Below, in pieces: positions 9,936 through 18,954 of a DNA stretch of 64,000 bases (its first letter is position 1; each line of letters opens with the position of its first letter). The translations under genes and the position numbers were made by a program. The stretch covers positions 124,001 to 188,000 of the forward strand of contig NZ_JAFMPR010000001.1 in NCBI RefSeq assembly GCF_020667835.1, written 5' to 3'. Under the pieces are notes generated by a model. That model saw nothing but the letters and a program-made list of their open reading frames with translations, was not told the origin of the DNA and did not search any database. Origin of the DNA: Roseibaca sp. Y0-43. Lineage in GTDB: Bacteria; Pseudomonadota; Alphaproteobacteria; Rhodobacterales; Rhodobacteraceae.

Positions 9936-10865
9936 ATGAGGGATAGCGCGCGCTGGATTTCAACCTTTCTGCAAGCCGCCGCCGCCGAAGCCGGGGCCGC
10001 GCGCAACACGCAACTGGCCTATGGCCGCGACCTGCGCGATTTCGCCGAATGGTGCGGGCGCAAGGGTCATGCGTTCGACACCGTCACCCAAGACCAGATA
10101 GAGGCCTATCTGATCGACCTTGATGCGCAAGGGCTGGCCAAAGCCACGCGCGCGCGGCGCTTGGCGTCCATCCGGCAGATGTTCCGCTTCGCCTATGCCG
10201 AGGGGTGGCGCGACAGTGACCCGGCCTCGCGCATTGCCGGGCCGGGCAAGGCGGCAAAACTGCCGCAGACCCTGACCACGGCCGAGGTCGAAGCGCTTCT
10301 GGCCGCCGCCCGCCGGACAGGCCGGACCGAGGCCGAGCGCCTGCGCAACACCTGCCTGATGGAATTGCTTTACGCGACCGGCCTGCGCGTGACCGAACTG
10401 GTCAGCCTGCCCGTGAACGCGGTGCGGGGCGATCCGCGCATGATCTTGGTGAACGGCAAGGGCGGCAAAGACCGCATGGTGCCCCTGTCGCACCCTGCGC
10501 GGGAAGCACTAACGGCGTGGCTTGCGGAATGGGACCGGCAGGCCAGCGCGTTGCGCGCCCAGCGCAAGCCCGAACCCAAGGCGCTCTTTCCGTCACGCGG
10601 CAAGGCAGGGCACCTAAGCCGCGTGGGGTTTTTCCTTGCATTGAAGGACATGGCGATCACGGCAGGGCTGGACCCAGCCCGCGTCAGCCCGCATGTGCTG
10701 CGTCACGCCTTTGCCACGCATCTGCTGCAAGGCGGCGCGGATTTGCGCGCGATCCAGACGCTTCTGGGCCATGCCGATATCGGCACGACCGAAATTTACA
10801 CGCATGTTCTGGAAGAACGCCTCAAGGCGCTGGTGTTGCAGCACCACCCGCTTTCCGAGCCATAA
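9936..10865 (+). CDS. xerD: Site-specific tyrosine recombinase XerD
   Basis: A 309-residue tyrosine recombinase that, with XerC, resolves chromosome dimers at dif. The N-terminal SAM-like core-binding domain (residues 1-90) contains the family signature RNTQLAYGRDLRDF and RRLASIRQMFRFA. The catalytic set is complete: R151 (ATGLRVTEL), K175 (NGKGGKD), H253 and R256 (HVLRHAFATHLL), H279 (LLGHADI) and the nucleophile Y288 (TEIYTHV). ATG 9936 is chosen although the frame is open from 9804. The 3' end overlaps convergent lpxB by 44 bases. XerD rather than XerC is inferred from overall resemblance; no dif site was recognised in the window. Confidence 0.93.
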   Translation: MRDSARWISTFLQAAAAEAGAARNTQLAYGRDLRDFAEWCGRKGHAFDTVTQDQIEAYLIDLDAQGLAKATRARRLASIRQMFRFAYAEGWRDSDPASRIAGPGKAAKLPQTLTTAEVEALLAAARRTGRTEAERLRNTCLMELLYATGLRVTELVSLPVNAVRGDPRMILVNGKGGKDRMVPLSHPAREALTAWLAEWDRQASALRAQRKPEPKALFPSRGKAGHLSRVGFFLALKDMAITAGLDPARVSPHVLRHAFATHLLQGGADLRAIQTLLGHADIGTTEIYTHVLEERLKALVLQHHPLSEP

Positions 10866-11976
10866 AATCCAGACAAGACGCCGCCGCGCGGTGCCCCGGC
10901 GCGGTGCCCCCCTGCCCCAGCCGCTCCATCGTCAGGCGCATGGCCGCGCGTTGGGCGGCTTGCTTGTCCGGGTCTGTCAGCAGCGCGCGAAGCTCTGCCG
11001 CAAGGTTTTCGGCGGTGCAGGCGCGCCCAAGGCATTCCGGCACGGCGCGGGTTTCTGAGACAAGGTTGACCAGCGTGACCGTGTCCAGCTTGATCAGCCG
11101 CTCGGCGATGCGCTGGGTAAGCCATGCCATGTCATAGCCGATGACCATGGGCGTGTCATTCGCCGCCAGTTCCAGGCTGACCGTGCCAGACGCCGCCAGC
11201 GCCACATCCGCAGCCCGAAACGCGGCGCGTTTTTCAGCCGGGTCGGTCAGCACCTGCGCCGGGATCGGCCAGCGGGCCACCTGCGCGCGCATGTGGTCGG
11301 CTTGCGCGGCCACCGTGGGCACCAGCACTTGCGCGCCCTCTGGCAGCGCCTGCGCCAAGGCTTGGCCGAAGCGCGGGGCAAGGCGCGCGATCTCTCCGCC
11401 ACGCGAGCCGGGCAGCGCCAGCACAACCGTATCCGATTGGCGAATGGCCTGCGCCTCTGCCTCTGACGCGCGGGGTGCGGCGACGACCGGATGGCCCACG
11501 AAATCGCAGCTCATACCGGCGGCCTGCATATAGGGCGGCTCGAACGGCAACAGGGCCAGCACATGATCGACCAAGGGCGCCATGCGCGCCGCGCGCCCCG
11601 GCCGCCATGCCCAGACCGAGGGGGCGACGTAATGCACCACGGGCAGATCAGGCCGCGCGGCGCGGGCCTTTTTCAACACCCGCAGGCAGAAATCGGGGCT
11701 GTCGATGGTCACGACCAGATCGGGTTTCGTGTCGGCAATCGCCTGCGCCGTCTGCGCGATGCGGCGGCGCAACAGGGCGATGCGCGGAAGAACTTCGGCC
11801 AGCCCCATGATCGACAGGTCGGACATCGGGAAAAGAGAGGTCAGGCCCGCCGCTGTCATCCCCTCGCCGCCGACGCCTGCAAATTCGCAATCCGGTGCCA
11901 GATCGTCAAAGCCCGCCATCAGCGCCGCGCCAAGGGCATCGCCCGATGGCTCTCCGGCGATCAGGAATACCTTCAT
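10822..11976 (-). CDS. lpxB: Lipid-A-disaccharide synthase
   Basis: A 384-residue GT19 glycosyltransferase, peripheral on the inner membrane, that joins UDP-2,3-diacylglucosamine and lipid X to give the lipid A disaccharide. Family marks are the start FLIAGEPSGDALGAALM, FAGVGGEGM, the DSPDFCLRVLK segment, HYVAPSVWAWRPGRA, LPFEPPYMQAAGM, the GSRGGEI nucleotide-binding loop and ASGTVSLELA. It is the last gene of the envelope cluster. Its start overlaps the lpxI stop by 4 bases, and its 3' end runs 44 bases into convergent xerD. Confidence 0.97.
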   Translation of the reverse strand: MKVFLIAGEPSGDALGAALMAGFDDLAPDCEFAGVGGEGMTAAGLTSLFPMSDLSIMGLAEVLPRIALLRRRIAQTAQAIADTKPDLVVTIDSPDFCLRVLKKARAARPDLPVVHYVAPSVWAWRPGRAARMAPLVDHVLALLPFEPPYMQAAGMSCDFVGHPVVAAPRASEAEAQAIRQSDTVVLALPGSRGGEIARLAPRFGQALAQALPEGAQVLVPTVAAQADHMRAQVARWPIPAQVLTDPAEKRAAFRAADVALAASGTVSLELAANDTPMVIGYDMAWLTQRIAERLIKLDTVTLVNLVSETRAVPECLGRACTAENLAAELRALLTDPDKQAAQRAAMRLTMERLGQGGTAPGHRAAASCLDFMARKAGGAATPAP

Positions 11977-12788
11977 GGCTCTGCCAGCAGGAACAGCCCC
12001 AAGTCATCGGCACGGGCGATCATGGCAGGCGCGTCGATCATCAGCACGCCGCCCGCTTGCACGGCGATGCCACGCAATCCGGCCTTGTGCGCACCCTCGA
12101 CCGTGGCCACGCCAAGCGCAGGCAGGTCGATCCGGCGGTCCTGATCGGGTTTGGGCGCTTTGCAGAACACGCCGCCCTCTGGCAGCGCCCCGGGGCGCAG
12201 TTCGGCCAGTTGCGCCAGCATCACATCGGTGCCGGGCAGCGCTTCCATGGCCAGGCATTGCCCACGCGCCACCACGCAGCCCTGCCCCACATCCACAGCG
12301 CCCATCGCCTGCAAGATGGCGAAACCGCGTGTGATGTCCTTGCGGTCTTGGGCGTTCGGGGCGTGCGCACCAAGCTGGCCGGCATCTGGCAACAAGTCCG
12401 GGCAAATGTCCTGCACGCCCACAACCTCGATACCCCATTCGCCCATCAGCGCGATCACCTCGCGCAGCGCGCCGTCGTCGCCTTGGCCCATCGCGGCCAT
12501 GATGCGCGGCAAAAGCTGCATCGTGGCCGGATCCAGAAGCGCCGGGTCCAGCCGGGGACGGTGCACGCCGCCGGCAAAGACCGCGCGGCTAACCCCCAGA
12601 TCCACAAGCCGATCAAGGAAAGGGACAAGCCGTTCCAGCCGAAAGCGCTCTACCCCCTCTCGCGCAAGCGAGAGGCTCTCGAACCCCTCAAGCTCTGCCA
12701 GCACGGGCGGTGCCCCTTCCAGCGACAGGCGCGCCGCCACGATTTCGGGCAGCGCCCCGCGCCCGGCTATCAGCGCCGTGCGGGTCAT
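11973..12788 (-). CDS. lpxI: UDP-2,3-diacylglucosamine diphosphatase LpxI (DUF1009)
   Basis: A 271-residue protein of the LpxI type, which replaces LpxH in alphaproteobacteria. It hydrolyses UDP-2,3-diacylglucosamine to lipid X and UMP. The visible pattern is the N-terminal IAGRGALPEIVA, the segment VFAGGVHRPRLDP, the QDICPDLLPDAG motif, ITRGFAILQAMGAVDVGQG and the ending AVQAGGVLMIDAPAM. The call is supported by position: lpxA overlaps it upstream and lpxB downstream, each by 4 bases, giving the order lpxA-lpxI-lpxB in consecutive steps of lipid A synthesis. Confidence 0.95.
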   Translation of the reverse strand: MTRTALIAGRGALPEIVAARLSLEGAPPVLAELEGFESLSLAREGVERFRLERLVPFLDRLVDLGVSRAVFAGGVHRPRLDPALLDPATMQLLPRIMAAMGQGDDGALREVIALMGEWGIEVVGVQDICPDLLPDAGQLGAHAPNAQDRKDITRGFAILQAMGAVDVGQGCVVARGQCLAMEALPGTDVMLAQLAELRPGALPEGGVFCKAPKPDQDRRIDLPALGVATVEGAHKAGLRGIAVQAGGVLMIDAPAMIARADDLGLFLLAEP

Positions 12789-13585
12789 TGCGGACGCAGG
12801 AAGCTGCGGCCAGAGGCTTCGGTAAAGAACGCGGCCAGCTTGCGCACCGCGTCGCTTTCCGCCCCCTCGGCCAGTTGGCGCGCGGTTTCGACCAGCGGCG
12901 CATCACTCTCGGCCAGCACGCGATATGCTTCGCGCAAGGCGGCGATGTCGTCACGCGCGGTGCCACGGCGTTTCAGGCCGATCAGGTTCAGCCCGTTCAG
13001 CGTGCCGTCGCTGGCGGCAACCATACCGAAGGGCATGACATCATGCGTGACCCGGCTGACGCCGCCGATGATCGCGCCTTCGCCCACGCGGACGAATTGG
13101 TGAATACCCGATAGCGCGCCGACGATCACGTTATCCTCGATCACCACATGGCCAGCGATGCCCGCGTAATTGGCCAAGATCACGTTATTGCCGATATGGG
13201 CATCGTGGCCGACATGCGCGCCCGCCATCACAAGGCAATTGTCACCCACGCGGGTGATGCCGCCGCCCTGCTCGGTGCCCGTGTGCAGCGTCGCATTCTC
13301 GCGGATGCGGCAGTTTCTGCCAATCACCAACCGCGTGCGCTCGCCTGCGTATTTCAGGTCTTGCGGCACCTCGCCCACCGACGCGAAGGAAAAGATCGTG
13401 CAGCCCGCGCCGATCTCGGTCCAGCCGGTGACAAGCGCGTGCGGCTTCACGGTCACGTTTTCGGCCAAAGTCACCTCTGGGCCGATGATGGCGAAGGGGC
13501 CGATGGTGCAGCCCGCGCCGATGGTGGCCCCGTCTTCCACCACCGCCATGGGGTGGATGACGGCGCTTGGGTCAATCGCTGACAT
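12785..13585 (-). CDS. lpxA: UDP-N-acetylglucosamine acyltransferase
   Basis: A 266-residue cytosolic left-handed beta-helix acyltransferase that starts lipid A synthesis by moving a 3-hydroxyacyl chain from ACP to UDP-GlcNAc. Hexapeptide repeats run through the first 190 residues (for example GAGCTIGPFAIIG and GNNVILANYAGIAGHVVIEDNVIVG split across turns). The catalytic His lies in the VGHDAHIG region and the conserved IHQFVRVGEGAIIGG follows. The C-terminal helical domain is present. It sits 4 bases after fabZ, which competes for the same hydroxyacyl-ACP pool. Confidence 0.97.
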   Translation of the reverse strand: MSAIDPSAVIHPMAVVEDGATIGAGCTIGPFAIIGPEVTLAENVTVKPHALVTGWTEIGAGCTIFSFASVGEVPQDLKYAGERTRLVIGRNCRIRENATLHTGTEQGGGITRVGDNCLVMAGAHVGHDAHIGNNVILANYAGIAGHVVIEDNVIVGALSGIHQFVRVGEGAIIGGVSRVTHDVMPFGMVAASDGTLNGLNLIGLKRRGTARDDIAALREAYRVLAESDAPLVETARQLAEGAESDAVRKLAAFFTEASGRSFLRPQ

Positions 13586-13589
13586 GGGT

Positions 13590-14069
13590 TTACCCTTGTG
13601 CGGTGCTGGACGTGTCGATCATGGCCGCGAATTCGGCCTGCGCCGCGATCTGCCCTTCGACCATGGCGGTGCCTTCGAATTTCCAGATCTTGGTCGAGCC
13701 GCGCAGCACTTTCACATGCAACTCCAGCACATCGCCCGGCACGACCTTGCGGCGGAACTTGGCCTTGTCGATGGACATGAAATAGACAAGCGGCGCTTTC
13801 TCGCCAAAACCGATGGTCAGGCCCACCAGAACGGCGGCGGTTTGCGCCATGGCCTCTACGATCGTCACACCCGGCATGATCGGCGCATCGGGGAAATGGC
13901 CCTGGAAATGCGGCTCGTTGAAGGTGACATTCTTGATGCCGACCGCGCTTTCGCGGGCCACCACGTCACGCACCTTGTCCACCAGCAGGAACGGGTAGCG
14001 GTGCGGGATGATCTTCATGATCGTGGCCAGATCGGCCTCTGTGGCGGCGGGCTGGGCGGTGTCTGACAT
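13590..14069 (-). CDS. fabZ: 3-hydroxyacyl-[acyl-carrier-protein] dehydratase FabZ
   Basis: A 159-residue hot-dog fold dehydratase of type II fatty acid synthesis. The start [19 protein letters not shown] is typical; the active-site His is in [15 protein letters not shown] and the catalytic Glu in IVEAMAQ. A ribosome binding site (AGAGGTAG) precedes ATG 14069. It is transcribed between ompH and lpxA in the common alphaproteobacterial order. No odd features were seen. Confidence 0.97.
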   Translation of the reverse strand: MSDTAQPAATEADLATIMKIIPHRYPFLLVDKVRDVVARESAVGIKNVTFNEPHFQGHFPDAPIMPGVTIVEAMAQTAAVLVGLTIGFGEKAPLVYFMSIDKAKFRRKVVPGDVLELHVKVLRGSTKIWKFEGTAMVEGQIAAQAEFAAMIDTSSTAQG

Positions 14070-14164
14070 CTTCTACCTCTTGAACATGCGCGCGACACTT
14101 GGTTGGCCGCAGCTGTGTTGCGCTTAGCAAGGCCCGCCCGAAGTGGCAAGCAAAGCGGGCAAGG

Positions 14165-14767
14165 CTAGGGCTGGATCAGTGGAAAGGGCGGCGTGCCGCC
14201 ATCGCCGATTTCGGCGTCTATGGCGGCAATCGCCGCTGCGGTCATGTCCATGCCCGGCGTGCCGATGATGACCGCGCCCGAGGCGATCAGGATCTGCGCG
14301 CCCTCTTCTTCCAGCACCCGTTGCAGCACCGGCCCGGTTTGCGAAAAGAACCGGCGGCGCTCGGACTCTTCGAATTGCGAGAAGCGGGCCAGCTTCTGGG
14401 CCTGGCTTTGACGTATCTCCTCGGCGCGCTGGTCGAAGGCTTCCGCCTCGGCGCGGAATTCTTCCGCGCCCATCGTATCGCGCAACCGGGTCAGTTCTTC
14501 CTCGCGCGCGGTCAGTTCTGACAGCAGCGTCGCGTTCTCTTCCTCCAACGCGCGCGAGGCGGTCTCTATCTCTGCCAGCACCCGCTGCCCGAAGAGCGAG
14601 CCGCGAAACAGGCGTTCCTCGTCGATACTGCGCAGAACAAGCGGCGCCCCGGCGGCGGGGCCGACGGGTTCACCAAGGGAAAAGCCGGATTGGGGTTGGG
14701 CAAAAGATGCAGTCGCAAGGCAAAGCCCTGCGACCACCTGTATCATCAAAACACGAAAGCCGCGCAT
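14165..14767 (-). CDS. OmpH/Skp family periplasmic chaperone
   Basis: A 200-residue exported protein with a Sec signal peptide (cleavage likely after ATASFA, about residue 23). A typical OmpH entry follows: VLRSIDEERLFRGSLFGQRV, then a long charged coiled coil (about residues 65-135: SRALEEENATLLSELTAREE, ELTRLRDTMG, SQAQKLARFSQFEESERRR). The C-terminal strand region has ALIASGAVIIGTPGMDMT character. Skp-like trimers hold unfolded outer-membrane proteins for the BAM complex. It starts 2 bases after the bamA stop, so the two are coupled. The family call is good; exact equivalence to Skp is inferred. Confidence 0.88.
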   Translation of the reverse strand: MRGFRVLMIQVVAGLCLATASFAQPQSGFSLGEPVGPAAGAPLVLRSIDEERLFRGSLFGQRVLAEIETASRALEEENATLLSELTAREEELTRLRDTMGAEEFRAEAEAFDQRAEEIRQSQAQKLARFSQFEESERRRFFSQTGPVLQRVLEEEGAQILIASGAVIIGTPGMDMTAAAIAAIDAEIGDGGTPPFPLIQP

Positions 14768-14769
14768 TC

Positions 14770-17097
14770 CTAGAAGGTTGAGACGATCGAGAAGTCGAAA
14801 TTCTGCGCCTTGTCGTAGTCGCGCTTTTTCAGCGGACGCGAGAAGTCGAACCTCAGCGGACCCAAGGGGCTGTCCCAGAACAGCGACACGCCCAGCGTTG
14901 CGCGCAGATGTTGATCGGACGAGTTTTCGCCTGTTGCGGGGTCAACCATGTTGATCCCCGCGCGCGACGCGCCATCGACACCCCAGATCGTGCCGATATC
15001 GGCAAAGACGCCCCCGCGCAGCCCGTATTCTTCGGGCAAGCCCAGCGGAAATTGCGCTTCAAGGGACACGACCGCGTAGCGCGTGCCACCCAGAACGTCA
15101 TCCTCGAGCGACGCAAAGTCGCGCGGGCCCGAGTCGCCGGGCGCAAAACCGCGCATCACGCTGGCAAGCTGGAAGCGTTCGCGCTGGCGCGACAGACCAT
15201 TGGCCATGTGCAGCAAACCGACGCGGCCATCAGCCATGAGCGTCACGTCCTCGTTGAACACGGCCATCTCGTAGCCGACGCGCGCCTCGGTTTTCAGGAA
15301 GCGGCGGCTGCCATTGCCGATGCCCACGTCCTGCGCGATCGAGAAGATCCAGCCACGGGTCGGGTCGACCCCCTTGTCGCGGGTGTCGAACACATAGCTG
15401 TAGCCCAGCGTGCCGGTGATCGCGCGACCGAAATTCTGGTCGTCGAACAGGCGCAAGGAGGCCGTGGCCGGCAGCCCTGAGAAGGCTTCAATCAACAGGC
15501 CTTGCCGCAGCGTCAGGCGGCCGAATTCGCTGACGGGGAAACCCAGTGCGTTGTTAAAATAGGCTTCCTTGGTGTCGAAATTCGAGTTCTGGAAATCCGA
15601 CGTTTCCTTGTAGCCCAAGCTGAGCGTATAGGCGAGGTCGCGGCCCAACAGCGCCGGTTCGGTGATCGAGCCAGAGATATCGCGCGAGCCTTTGACGGTG
15701 TTGAGGTTGATCGCAACCTGCTGGCCACGCCCCAAGAAGTTCTGTTCGGCAAACGAGATGCCGAAGCCCACGCCCTGCTGTGCCCCATAGCTGACAGAGA
15801 AGCCGAGAGAGCCGGTATTGGTTTCCTCAACCTCGACATCGACCACGGCCTGATCGGGCGCAGAGCCGGTGCGCGGTTCGACATTGGTTTCTGCGAAATA
15901 GCCCAGCGCTTCGATCCGGGCCGCGGCCTCGCGGATCTTGCGCGGGTTCAGCGGGTCGCCCTCTGCCACCTGGAACTGGCGGCGGATCACTTCGTCCCGC
16001 GTGGTGGTGTTGCCCTGGATGTCGATGCGTTCCACGAAAATCCGCTCGCCGCGCACGATGGCGAATTCCACATCGACGGTTCGGTTGCGGTTGTCGCGGG
16101 TAAAGCGCGGTTCGGCACGGATAAAACGCAAGCCACGACGCTCGGCCAAACGCTCCATTCGGGCGATGTTCAGTTCCAGCGTGCTGGGAGAGAAGATGTC
16201 GCCCGCGTTCACGCGCAGCTCTGCGGCATAATCGGCGGCGTTGATCCCGTCGACCTCGCTGACCACGGTGACATCGCCAAAGCGGAACTGTTCGCCTTCG
16301 CGCAGGTTGAAGGTCAGGAAAAAGCCGTCCCGCTCGCGCGCGATCTCTGACGTGACCGACAGGATTTCGAAGTCGATATAACCGCGTGCCAGGTAGAAAT
16401 CGGACAGAAGCTGACGGTCGAGCGCGATACGGTCTTCGACGAAGGTGTCGCGCTGGATCAGCCAGCGCAGGACGCCTGCCTGCTTGGTGTTCAGCACGTT
16501 GCGCAGCCGGTAGCTGGAAAACGCACGGTTGCCGACGAAAGAGACGCGCTCGATCTCGACCACGCTGCCTTCGCGCACGACGAAGGCCAGGTCGACACGG
16601 TTATTGCCACGCGGGATGATCTGGGGGGTAACTTCGGCGGCGGTGCGGCCACGTTCGGCATAAAGCTCTGCAATCGCGCGGGCATCCGCTTCGACCTGCG
16701 CGGGCGACAGGACACGGCCCGCGCGCACCTCGACAACGGCGGCCAGATCCTCGTCATCGACGCGGCGGTTGCCCTCGAAATTGACGATGCCGATGACGGG
16801 GTATTCCTTCACGCGGATCAGCAGGCGGTTGCCGCGCGGTTCCAGCTCGACCGTCTCGAACAGGCCAGAAGCGCTGAGCGCCCCGTAGGCGGTGCTGATC
16901 TGCCCCGCGCTGACCGCCTGACCGGTGCCGATTCTGGCAACACTCAGGATGGTAGAATCGTCAACGCGGACATTGCCGTCGATTTCGATGCTTGAAAACC
17001 GGTAGGTTTGGGCTTCCGCCCTGGGCGCGAACGCAAACGAACTAACTGAAAAGAAACACAAAACCATCAAAGAGAAGAAGCGCAGGCGCTGTGCCAT
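14770..17097 (-). CDS. bamA: Outer membrane protein assembly factor BamA
   Basis: An Omp85 protein of 775 residues that inserts beta-barrels into the outer membrane. After the signal peptide (MAQRLRFFSLMVLCFFSVSS then FAFAPRAEA) come five POTRA domains (about residues 30-410) and a 16-strand barrel. The conserved loop-6 motif MRGFAPGDSG is present, and the protein ends in the C-terminal signature FDFSIVSTF with a final Phe. I prefer ATG 17097 because a strong AAGGGGGG site precedes it and it gives a clean signal peptide. The frame is open to an ATG at 17139 (14 residues more). BamD is encoded at 42100-42942. Confidence 0.96.
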   Translation of the reverse strand: MAQRLRFFSLMVLCFFSVSSFAFAPRAEAQTYRFSSIEIDGNVRVDDSTILSVARIGTGQAVSAGQISTAYGALSASGLFETVELEPRGNRLLIRVKEYPVIGIVNFEGNRRVDDEDLAAVVEVRAGRVLSPAQVEADARAIAELYAERGRTAAEVTPQIIPRGNNRVDLAFVVREGSVVEIERVSFVGNRAFSSYRLRNVLNTKQAGVLRWLIQRDTFVEDRIALDRQLLSDFYLARGYIDFEILSVTSEIARERDGFFLTFNLREGEQFRFGDVTVVSEVDGINAADYAAELRVNAGDIFSPSTLELNIARMERLAERRGLRFIRAEPRFTRDNRNRTVDVEFAIVRGERIFVERIDIQGNTTTRDEVIRRQFQVAEGDPLNPRKIREAAARIEALGYFAETNVEPRTGSAPDQAVVDVEVEETNTGSLGFSVSYGAQQGVGFGISFAEQNFLGRGQQVAINLNTVKGSRDISGSITEPALLGRDLAYTLSLGYKETSDFQNSNFDTKEAYFNNALGFPVSEFGRLTLRQGLLIEAFSGLPATASLRLFDDQNFGRAITGTLGYSYVFDTRDKGVDPTRGWIFSIAQDVGIGNGSRRFLKTEARVGYEMAVFNEDVTLMADGRVGLLHMANGLSRQRERFQLASVMRGFAPGDSGPRDFASLEDDVLGGTRYAVVSLEAQFPLGLPEEYGLRGGVFADIGTIWGVDGASRAGINMVDPATGENSSDQHLRATLGVSLFWDSPLGPLRFDFSRPLKKRDYDKAQNFDFSIVSTF

Positions 17098-17293
17098 GCC
17101 CCCCTTGCGCGATGGCAGCATCTTGAAGATTCCGCGCATATCGGGCCCCGTCTAACCGCATTATTTTGGACTCGTGACTAGCGGCTTCCAGCGGGGTTGT
17201 CAAAGCAATCGCCCCCCGAAAGCGGGCCTTGCCGCGATCTGGCGGGCGGGTTGCAAATGAAAGCCGCGCGGTGATGCGCCGGGGCCACAACGC

Positions 17294-17315
17294 AAAACGC
17301 ACCCCGCAGGGTGCG
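17294..17315 (-). terminator. Probable rho-independent terminator after the 51-residue gene
   Basis: Read on the minus strand, CGCACCC-TGCG-GGGTGCG forms a 7-bp hairpin followed by TTTT. It lies 31 bases past the stop of the gene 17346-17501 and upstream of bamA. This suggests that part of the transcription from the upstream cluster stops before bamA. Confidence 0.7.
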
Positions 17316-17345
17316 CTCAGCGTCAGACAATACGCCCGCAACCGC

Positions 17346-17501
17346 CTATGGCGTGATGACAATCGGGCCGTTCACGAACTGGATGGACAGGTAGCTGGCC
17401 AGACCAATGGCCAACGCCACCAGCAGCGCGGCAAGCACACGGTCCCCGACCCGCGACCAAAGCAGACGGATATTTGCGAATTCTGCGTCAAGATATGCCA
17501 T
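17346..17501 (-). CDS. Small membrane protein, 51 residues, between rseP and bamA
   Basis: A 51-residue open frame too short for standard ORF lists. The start ATG 17501 is preceded by GGAGG at a good distance (8 bases). The N-terminal 20 residues are soluble and charged (MAYLDAEFANIRLLWSRVGD), followed by one hydrophobic helix (VLAALLVALAIGLASYLSI) and a short tail ending in VITP. It is transcribed in the same direction as rseP and bamA, 91 bases after rseP, and has its own terminator. The function is unknown; a role with RseP or BAM is only suggested by position. Confidence 0.72.
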   Translation of the reverse strand: MAYLDAEFANIRLLWSRVGDRVLAALLVALAIGLASYLSIQFVNGPIVITP

Positions 17502-17592
17502 GAGACACCTCCGTTTCAGGGCCAGAGATAGGCCTGAACTGCGGCGCGAATGTGGCGACGGCGTGGCGCTTTCAAGAAATCGCGGGCCTGCC

Positions 17593-18927
17593 CTAGCAGG
17601 TCAGGTCATTGAACAGCGCGAACAGGAACAGCGTCAGCACAAGCGCCATGCCCAGGGCCATCAGCACGCGCACGACCTGGTCGCTGGCCGGGCGGCGGGC
17701 CACGGCCTCGTAGGCGTGGAACATCAGGTGCCCCCCGTCCAGCGGCGGGATGGGAAAGAGGTTCAGGAACCCGATCGCCACGGAGATGACCCCAAGGAAC
17801 CAGATGAATTCCACCGCGCCGTCCGACGCCTTGGCGACCGACGCTTCAGCAATGCCGATGGGGCTGGACAGGTTGCAGGTGCTGATCTGGCCCACGATCA
17901 TGTAATACAGCCCCTCGACCGAGGTGCGCGTGATCGTCCAGAGCTGGGTTGCGGCGAGGCTTGCGGTTTCCAGCACGCCCGGCGTGCGGGTGCCGTATTC
18001 GAACACCGCGCCAGAGGTCAGCCCGATCAGGTAGCGGGTTTCAAAGCCACCTTCGGGCAGCGGCAAATCGGTGCGGCGGGGCACCAGCGTCAGCGCCAGT
18101 TCTTCGCCACCGCGCCAGACGGTCAGGTCCAGCGCTGCACCGTCAGAGGCCGCGACCTTCTCGCGCAGTTCCGCGAAGGTCGCAATTTCGGTGCCGTCAA
18201 TGGCGGTAATCACGTCGCCCGGCTGCATTTGCGCATCCCGCGCGGCGGATTTCATGGCGACCGACCCCGCCAGGGGTGGCATGGGGTGCGGGCCGGTGAC
18301 TTGCAACTGCTGGCCGTCGCGCAACACGGTGTAATCGAGGACAGCCTGCGCCGGCAGCTCCTCCGACGCGCGCAGGAAATCCGACAGGGTTTCGGTTTCG
18401 ATCCCGCCCACGCTGAGGATACGGTCGCCCTGTTGCAGGCCGAAGGGGGCGGCGGGCAGTTCGGTGATCTCGCCCACGACGGGTTCGTCCACCGCGATCC
18501 CCTCGTAGACCAGCAAGCCCGCGAATACGACGAAGGCGAAGATGAAATTGAACACCGGCCCCGCCGCCACGGTTGCCGCACGCGCCCAAAGCGGCGCGCC
18601 ATGCATGGTGCGGCGGCGTTCGGCATCGGACAGGCCCGACATGGCGTCATCATCTTTGGCCGAGGTCGCGCCCGAATCGCCTGCGAATTTCACGTATCCG
18701 CCCAAGGGGATGGCCGCGAATTGCCAGACCGTGCCGCGCTTGTCGGTGCGCGAGGCCAGCACCGGGCCGAACCCCACAGAAAACACATCCGCATGAATGC
18801 CCGACCAGCGCCCGACGATGTAATGGCCGTATTCATGCACCGCCACGATGATGGACAGAACCACCACGAAGGCGGCGATGGTGGCGAAGAAGCTGCCGAA
18901 ATCGGGCAAAAGGCCGAGTGCGTCCAA
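17593..18927 (-). CDS. rseP: RIP metalloprotease RseP (site-2 protease)
   Basis: A 444-residue intramembrane zinc metalloprotease (M50). The zinc motif is HEYGH at residues 31-35 in the first membrane helix, and the third ligand lies in the C-terminal LDGGH. Two PDZ domains lie between (about residues 130-215 and 216-290: GLQQGDRILSVGGIE and MQPGDVITAIDGTEI). C-terminal membrane helices complete the fold. The enzyme cleaves anti-sigma factors and remnant signal peptides in the inner membrane. The position between dxr and bamA is the classic order. It follows dxr by 27 bases. Confidence 0.96.
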   Translation of the reverse strand: MDALGLLPDFGSFFATIAAFVVVLSIIVAVHEYGHYIVGRWSGIHADVFSVGFGPVLASRTDKRGTVWQFAAIPLGGYVKFAGDSGATSAKDDDAMSGLSDAERRRTMHGAPLWARAATVAAGPVFNFIFAFVVFAGLLVYEGIAVDEPVVGEITELPAAPFGLQQGDRILSVGGIETETLSDFLRASEELPAQAVLDYTVLRDGQQLQVTGPHPMPPLAGSVAMKSAARDAQMQPGDVITAIDGTEIATFAELREKVAASDGAALDLTVWRGGEELALTLVPRRTDLPLPEGGFETRYLIGLTSGAVFEYGTRTPGVLETASLAATQLWTITRTSVEGLYYMIVGQISTCNLSSPIGIAEASVAKASDGAVEFIWFLGVISVAIGFLNLFPIPPLDGGHLMFHAYEAVARRPASDQVVRVLMALGMALVLTLFLFALFNDLTC

Positions 18928-18954
18928 AATGCTTGTCCTTCAATCGGTAAGTGG

